Assembly (NCBI GenBank): GCA_963713085.1 | Contig: CAVQKQ010000013.1 | Coordinates: forward strand, 1-64,000 | DNA: 64,000 nucleotides | Origin: PFJX01 sp963713085 | GTDB taxonomy: Bacteria; Pseudomonadota; Gammaproteobacteria; Burkholderiales; Thiobacillaceae | Direction: 5' to 3' | Shown: piece by piece, positions 59,897 to 64,000 of the stretch | Layout of the letters: each line of letters begins with the position of its first letter | Position numbering within the stretch: the first letter of the stretch is position 1 | The notes under the pieces: model-generated | The model's input: the letters and a program-made list of their open reading frames with translations, nothing else | Told to the model about the DNA's origin: nothing | Database searches by the model: none | Position numbers and translations under genes: made by a program

Positions 59897-60622
59897 ATGC
59901 TGGATACATTCTACGATTGGCTCGACCGACTCGGCTACCTGCACCCCATCCATCCCGCCATGACCCATATGCCCATCGGCCTGGTGGTGGGGGCGTTTTT
60001 CCTGGGCTGGATCGGCCTGGCGGCGCAACGCCCGAAACTGATGGCGGCGAGCTACCCGGTCCTGATCATCGCCTTCGTGTTCTGGTTCCCCACCGTGCTG
60101 TTTGGTTACCTGGACTGGCAGCGCTATTACGCCGGCGCCATGCTGCAGCCCATCGTCATCAAGATGGTCCTGGCCGGCGTCCTGTTCGTGCTGCTGGGCA
60201 CGGGCGTGTTCCTGGTCGCCCGCGGCGATCCCGAGCCGAATTTCATGGTCCTGATCTACACCCTGTGCCTGGCGACCGTGACCGCCCTGGGTTACTACGG
60301 CGGCCAGCTGGTCTATACCGGCGCGACCCCTTCCGGACCCGTCGCCTACCGGTCCGGGGAAAAGATCTTCGATGCCAACTGTAGCGGATGCCATGCACAC
60401 GGCGGCAACTCGATCACACCCAACCTGCCCCTGAGAAGTGCCCCGCAGTTAACCGATCCGGCCCAATTCATCGCCTTCCTGCGCACGCCCAAGGCGCCCG
60501 ATGGCCGGCCCGGCATCATGCCCGCCTTCCCCACCGAGCGGCTCGACGACCGTGATGCCAAGGCGCTCTACGACTACATCGTCCACGCCATCGCCGCGCC
60601 CGAGCGGAGCCAGGGCCACTGA
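59897..60622 (+). CDS. DUF2231 membrane protein fused to cytochrome c
   Basis: 241 residues. N-terminal DUF2231-like region with four helices (HPIHPAMTHMPIGLVVGAFF), C-terminal cytochrome c with CSGCH and distal Met in GIMPAFP. Likely faces the periplasm and carries electrons. 29 bp after zwf. Electron donor unknown. Confidence 0.85.
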   Translation: MLDTFYDWLDRLGYLHPIHPAMTHMPIGLVVGAFFLGWIGLAAQRPKLMAASYPVLIIAFVFWFPTVLFGYLDWQRYYAGAMLQPIVIKMVLAGVLFVLLGTGVFLVARGDPEPNFMVLIYTLCLATVTALGYYGGQLVYTGATPSGPVAYRSGEKIFDANCSGCHAHGGNSITPNLPLRSAPQLTDPAQFIAFLRTPKAPDGRPGIMPAFPTERLDDRDAKALYDYIVHAIAAPERSQGH

Positions 60623-60631
60623 GGAATCGAC

Positions 60632-63040
60632 ATGTCCGATCCGAACCCCGATCTGAACCCCGCTCCCGATCCGGCCGGCGACGCACCCGGCACGCCCGGT
60701 ATCTCCCCAACCTGGGCCAGCAGCGACAAGGACCTGGTGGGCACCGCCTTCGGTCCGGCCCGACTCTGGTACACCCTGGGCCACGGCATACTCAACGAGG
60801 TGTACCACCCCCGCATCGATCTGCCCCAGATCCGCGACCTGGGCTTCATCGTCGCCGACGGCGCGGGCTTCTGGGTGGAGGTGAAACGCCTGGAATCGGC
60901 CGAGGTGACCACTCCCGGCCCAGGCATCCCCCTGCCCAGCGTGGTCCACCGCCACGACCGCTTCACCCTGAGCCTGCGCGTCTGTCCCGACCCCCGCCGC
61001 GACGTGCTTCTGCTGGACATCCGCCTGGAAGGCGACGCGGCTCTGCGGCCCTACGTGATCCTGGCCCCCCACCTGGGCGGCACCGGCCTGGACAACCTGG
61101 CTGAGGCCGCGCGTTATCGCGGACGCCGCGTGCTGTGGGCCGAGCAGGGTCCTTTCGGCCTGGCGCTGCTGGCGGTGGACCTGGGATTCCGCGACGGCCT
61201 GGCAACCGGCTCGGCCGGCTGCGTGGGCGCCAGCGACGGCTGGCAGGACTTCGACCGCAACGGCCGCATGACTTGGGAATACGGCCGCGCCGGCCCCGGC
61301 AACGTGGCCCTGACGGGCGCCCTGGCGCGGCGCTGCACCCTGGCCCTGGGCTTCGGCACCTCCAAGGAATCCGCCGCCACTCTGGCCCTGAGCGCCCTGG
61401 CCCAGGGCTTCGACCAACTCATGACGGACCAGACCCGGGACTGGCTGGCCTGGCACCGGGCGCGGGAGGCCCATACCCCGCCGCCATCCCTGGACCCGCC
61501 CCTGCTGGACCAGCTGCGCCGCTCCGCCCAGGTGCTCAAGACCCACCAGGACAAGACCTATGCCGGTGCCCTGGTGGCCAGCCTGTCGGTGCCCTGGGGC
61601 AACCAGGGCGAGGAACGCGGCGGCTATCACCTGGTATGGCCCAGGGACCTGGTGGAGTGCGCCCAGGCCCTGCTGGCCCTGGGGGGCGTGGAGGAGGCCC
61701 GGGATACCCTGCGCTACCTGCTGGCCAGCCAGGAACAGAACGGCCATTGGACGCAGAACCAGTGGCTGGGCGGCAAGCCCTACTGGACCGGCATCCAGCT
61801 GGACGAGACCGCTTTCCCGGTGCTGCTGGCGGCCCACCTGGCTGAGAAGGCGGCGCTGGACGACATCTCCGTGGGCGACATGGCGGCCCGTGCCCTGGCC
61901 TTCATCATCCGCACCGGCCCCGCCTCGGACCAGGACCGCTGGGAGGAAGACGCCGGCCTCAACCCCTACACTCTGGCGGCTTGCGTCGCCGCCCTGGTGG
62001 CGGGGGCTTCCCTGCTGCCGGAAACCGATGCCCGCCTGGCCCTGACGGTGGCGGACTACTGGAACGCCCGCATCGAGGACTGGTGCCTGGCCCGCGACAC
62101 CTCCCTGGACCGGGAGCACGGCGTGGCCGGCCACTACGTGCGGGAAGCCCCCAGCGCGGTTCTGGCCGGCGACGGCGCCCTGTGTCGGGCGCTGCCCATC
62201 AAGAACCAGGCCCTGGACCCCAACCTGCCCGCCGCCCTCCAGGTCGGCGTGGACTTCCTGCAACTGGTGCGCCTGGGCCTGCGCCGGCCGGACGACCCCG
62301 CCATCCTCGACACCCTGAAGCTGGCGGATGCCCTGCTCAAGACCAACACCCCCGCCGGCCCCGTCTGGCACCGCTACAACGACGACGGCTACGGCGAGCA
62401 CGACGACGGCGCTCCCTTCGACGGCACCGGCCAGGGCCGGGGCTGGCCCCTGCTCACCGGTGAACGGGGCCACTACGTCCTGGCCGCCGGCGGCGATCCC
62501 CTGCCCTACCTGGCAGCCATGAACGCCATGGCCGGGCGCGCCGGGTTGATCCCGGAACAGGTCTGGGACAGCGACCCCATCCCGGAGCGCGGCCTGGAGC
62601 CGGGCCGGCCCAGCGGCTCCGCCATGCCCCTGGCCTGGGCCCATGCCGAGTTCGTCAAGCTCGCCGCCTCGCTGCCCCTGGGCCATCCCCTGGACCGGCC
62701 CGGGGCGGTCTGGGCGCGCTACCGGGGCCTGCGCCCCGACCCGGATACCTGGGTCTGGACCCTGGCCGCGCCCCTTAATCCCCTGCCCCCCAGCAAGGCC
62801 CTGCTGATCCTGCTGCCGGCCGCCGCCCTCCTGCACCTGGGTTTCGACGGCTGGCGCGAGGTGGACGACCGCCCCAGCGACGCGCTTGGGTTGGGCATGC
62901 ACGGACTGCTAATCCAGTCCGCCGAGCTGGCCGGCCATGACAGCCTCGACTTCACCCTGCGCTGGCGCGACGGCGGCGACTGGCTGGGCCGGGACTACCG
63001 GGTCTCCCTGACAGACGCCGACTCGACGGGGAATGCGTGA
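60632..63040 (+). CDS. GH15 glucoamylase (glucan 1,4-alpha-glucosidase)
   Basis: 802 residues. N-terminal beta-sandwich (TAFGPARLWYTLGHGILNEV YHP), (alpha/alpha)6 catalytic barrel: GGYHLVWPRDLVECAQALLA, then EDAGLNPYTLAACVAALVA, and GRPSGSAMPLAWAHAEFVKL. No signal peptide visible. Releases glucose from starch or glycogen, which zwf can then oxidise. 9 bp after the preceding gene. Confidence 0.9.
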   Translation: MSDPNPDLNPAPDPAGDAPGTPGISPTWASSDKDLVGTAFGPARLWYTLGHGILNEVYHPRIDLPQIRDLGFIVADGAGFWVEVKRLESAEVTTPGPGIPLPSVVHRHDRFTLSLRVCPDPRRDVLLLDIRLEGDAALRPYVILAPHLGGTGLDNLAEAARYRGRRVLWAEQGPFGLALLAVDLGFRDGLATGSAGCVGASDGWQDFDRNGRMTWEYGRAGPGNVALTGALARRCTLALGFGTSKESAATLALSALAQGFDQLMTDQTRDWLAWHRAREAHTPPPSLDPPLLDQLRRSAQVLKTHQDKTYAGALVASLSVPWGNQGEERGGYHLVWPRDLVECAQALLALGGVEEARDTLRYLLASQEQNGHWTQNQWLGGKPYWTGIQLDETAFPVLLAAHLAEKAALDDISVGDMAARALAFIIRTGPASDQDRWEEDAGLNPYTLAACVAALVAGASLLPETDARLALTVADYWNARIEDWCLARDTSLDREHGVAGHYVREAPSAVLAGDGALCRALPIKNQALDPNLPAALQVGVDFLQLVRLGLRRPDDPAILDTLKLADALLKTNTPAGPVWHRYNDDGYGEHDDGAPFDGTGQGRGWPLLTGERGHYVLAAGGDPLPYLAAMNAMAGRAGLIPEQVWDSDPIPERGLEPGRPSGSAMPLAWAHAEFVKLAASLPLGHPLDRPGAVWARYRGLRPDPDTWVWTLAAPLNPLPPSKALLILLPAAALLHLGFDGWREVDDRPSDALGLGMHGLLIQSAELAGHDSLDFTLRWRDGGDWLGRDYRVSLTDADSTGNA

Positions 63041-63102
63041 ACCGGGCCGTAACCCTGCGCAGCCGGTGCCCTTGGGCCCTGTTTTCCCGAGGCCGCTGAA
63101 CC

Positions 63103-63573
63103 ATGCTCGTCGTCGCCTTATTCGGCTTCATGCTGCTGGGTCTCACCACCCTCTTCCACTACGAGGTGCTGCGCGGGCTGAGCCGGGGACTGCCGCCGCT
63201 GCGCATTCCGCACCGGGCCAAGCTGATCCTCGTCATCTTCGCCGCCTTTCTCGCCCATATCGTCGAGATCGCGCTTTATGCCATCGCGATCAGCATCCTG
63301 GTCCTCTACGTGGGCAACGGCACCCTGGGTGGCAGCGGGCATTTCAGCCTGAACACGGCACTGTATTTCTCGGCGGAAACCTTCAGCGCGCTGGGCTACG
63401 GCGACATGGTGCCGGGCGGCGAGCTGCGCCTGTTGGCCGGCTTCGAGGCCCTCAACGGCCTGCTGCTGATCGGCTGGTCGGCCTCCTACACCTACATCGC
63501 CATGGAACGCTTCTGGAACCATGCCTATACGCACTGGCTGGATGTCGAGGAAACGCGGCATAAGTGGCAATGA
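63103..63573 (+). CDS. Two-transmembrane potassium channel
   Basis: 156 residues. Two or three helices with the pore filter FSALGYGDMVPGG (GYGD), typical of Kir/KcsA-like channels. No RCK domain. Last of the zwf cluster; 62-bp gap before it. K+ uptake or sensing under stress is inferred. Confidence 0.85.
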   Translation: MLVVALFGFMLLGLTTLFHYEVLRGLSRGLPPLRIPHRAKLILVIFAAFLAHIVEIALYAIAISILVLYVGNGTLGGSGHFSLNTALYFSAETFSALGYGDMVPGGELRLLAGFEALNGLLLIGWSASYTYIAMERFWNHAYTHWLDVEETRHKWQ

Positions 63574-63649
63574 ACCACCGACCGGCTCAAAACACCCGAC
63601 CTGCTGTTCTGGTATCTCATAACCCAATGATTCATATGGCAATAACTCC

Positions 63650-63665
63650 TGGCACGGGGGTTGCA
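63650..63665 (+). promoter_or_regulatory. Sigma-54 promoter upstream of the YfdX-like gene
   Basis: TGGCACGGGGGTTGCA, a perfect -24/-12 match. 52 bp before the ATG at 63717. Confidence 0.85.
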
Positions 63666-63716
63666 ATACAGGTTTCACGGCAACGCCGTAAATCGCAACC
63701 CTTGAAGGAGATATCC

Positions 63717-64000
63717 ATGAACAACCTGCACCTCAAACCTCTTACCCTCGCCCTGGCGGGCGCCATGATCATCAGCCAGGCCGCCCTGGCCGCCGCGCCC
63801 GCCACAACGCCGGCCACGCCGGCCGCACCGCAAACCAGCCTGCACGAGGACATCTCCACGGTCCCCGGCCGCAGCATCTCCCCCGCGGACGAGGCGGTGA
63901 TCTCGTCCAGCGCCAGCAAGGTACTGCACCACATCGCCCTGGCCCGTGACGCCCTGCGCAGGAAGGATCCGGATCAAGCCAAGCAGAACCTGCGGCTGGC
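63717..64000 (+). CDS. YfdX-like exported protein, truncated by window end
   Basis: Partial. Signal peptide MNNLHLKPLTLALAGAMIIS QAALAAAPA, then SPADEAVISSSASKVLHHIA LARDALRRKDPDQAKQNLRL, a helical start like YfdX-family proteins. RBS AAGGAG. YfdX proteins are stress-linked periplasmic factors. The remaining sequence lies outside the window. Confidence 0.55.
   Translation, partial: MNNLHLKPLTLALAGAMIISQAALAAAPATTPATPAAPQTSLHEDISTVPGRSISPADEAVISSSASKVLHHIALARDALRRKDPDQAKQNLRL

Overview
The window is a high-G+C bacterial chromosome segment, almost certainly from a betaproteobacterium (Rhodocyclales/Nitrosomonadales-like). This rests on the earP-efp pair with a rhamnosylation-type EF-P, the rfb/galE block, OxyR, EmrRAB-like efflux, a PEP-CTERM protein, sulfur-metabolism genes (dsrA, DsrE/TusA) and a Neisseria-like type II-C CRISPR system.

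Layout. 1-4.8 kb: the intI-proximal end of a sedentary chromosomal integron. An integrase gene on the + strand (3837-4805) faces away from at least four gene cassettes on the - strand, with one attI-like core and three attC sites visible. Cassettes carry an HsdR_N-type nuclease-like protein, a TPR protein, a small membrane protein and two unknowns. Three of the four cassettes read through only if single-base indels are allowed. 4.8-6.6 kb: earP and efp. 6.7-8.1 kb: two TPM-domain proteins. 8.3-10.2 kb: a small unknown protein converging on an orphan dsrA; both have a similar IscR/Rrf2-like 25-bp palindrome upstream. 10.4-13.3 kb: a 2OG-Fe(II) oxygenase-like gene, a HigBA-type toxin-antitoxin, a PD-(D/E)XK-like remnant and a RelE/ParE-type toxin-antitoxin. 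13.4-17 kb: clpB and nadC. 17-23.4 kb: a complete type II-C CRISPR-Cas locus (tracrRNA, cas9, cas1, cas2, 25 repeats). 23.4-30.7 kb: an EamA transporter, an ArfA-like small gene, manC, rfbD, rfbC (frameshifted), rfbA, rfbB, galE, a SemiSWEET. 30.7-33.5 kb: purU and two FMN-split-barrel proteins, one fused to GAF. 33.6-37.8 kb: an isoquinoline-oxidoreductase/CO-dehydrogenase-like molybdenum hydroxylase with its maturation genes. 37.8-42.1 kb: oxyR, then a ChaN-PDZ protein coupled to an M1 peptidase. 42.2-45.3 kb: tusA, a dsrE-like gene and a GAF-PAS-GGDEF-EAL protein. 45.6-46.5 kb: a DJ-1/PfpI protein and a small unknown. 46.5-51.3 kb: a MarR-controlled tripartite drug efflux operon. 51.5-54.4 kb: catalase, a 28-codon small ORF and cyclopropane fatty acid synthase. 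54.5-56.7 kb: a low-G+C accessory patch (YoeB-YefM, a PEP-CTERM/DUF4114 protein, an IS3-type remnant, a direct repeat). 56.7-64 kb: MarC, membrane-anchored Hsp20, zwf, a DUF2231-cytochrome c, a GH15 glucoamylase, a K+ channel and a YfdX-like start. Three sigma-54 promoters (-24/-12) mark the last block as a probable RpoN regulon.

Functional links. RmlABCD make dTDP-L-rhamnose, which EarP uses to modify EF-P, so the apparent rfbC frameshift matters if it is real. The tracrRNA promoter lies inside the first codons of cas9 and runs antisense to it. The CRISPR array appears to be read right-to-left, towards a rho-independent terminator next to cas2. The repeated single-base indels (cassettes and rfbC), several at homopolymers, may be assembly errors and should be checked against reads before any gene is called dead.
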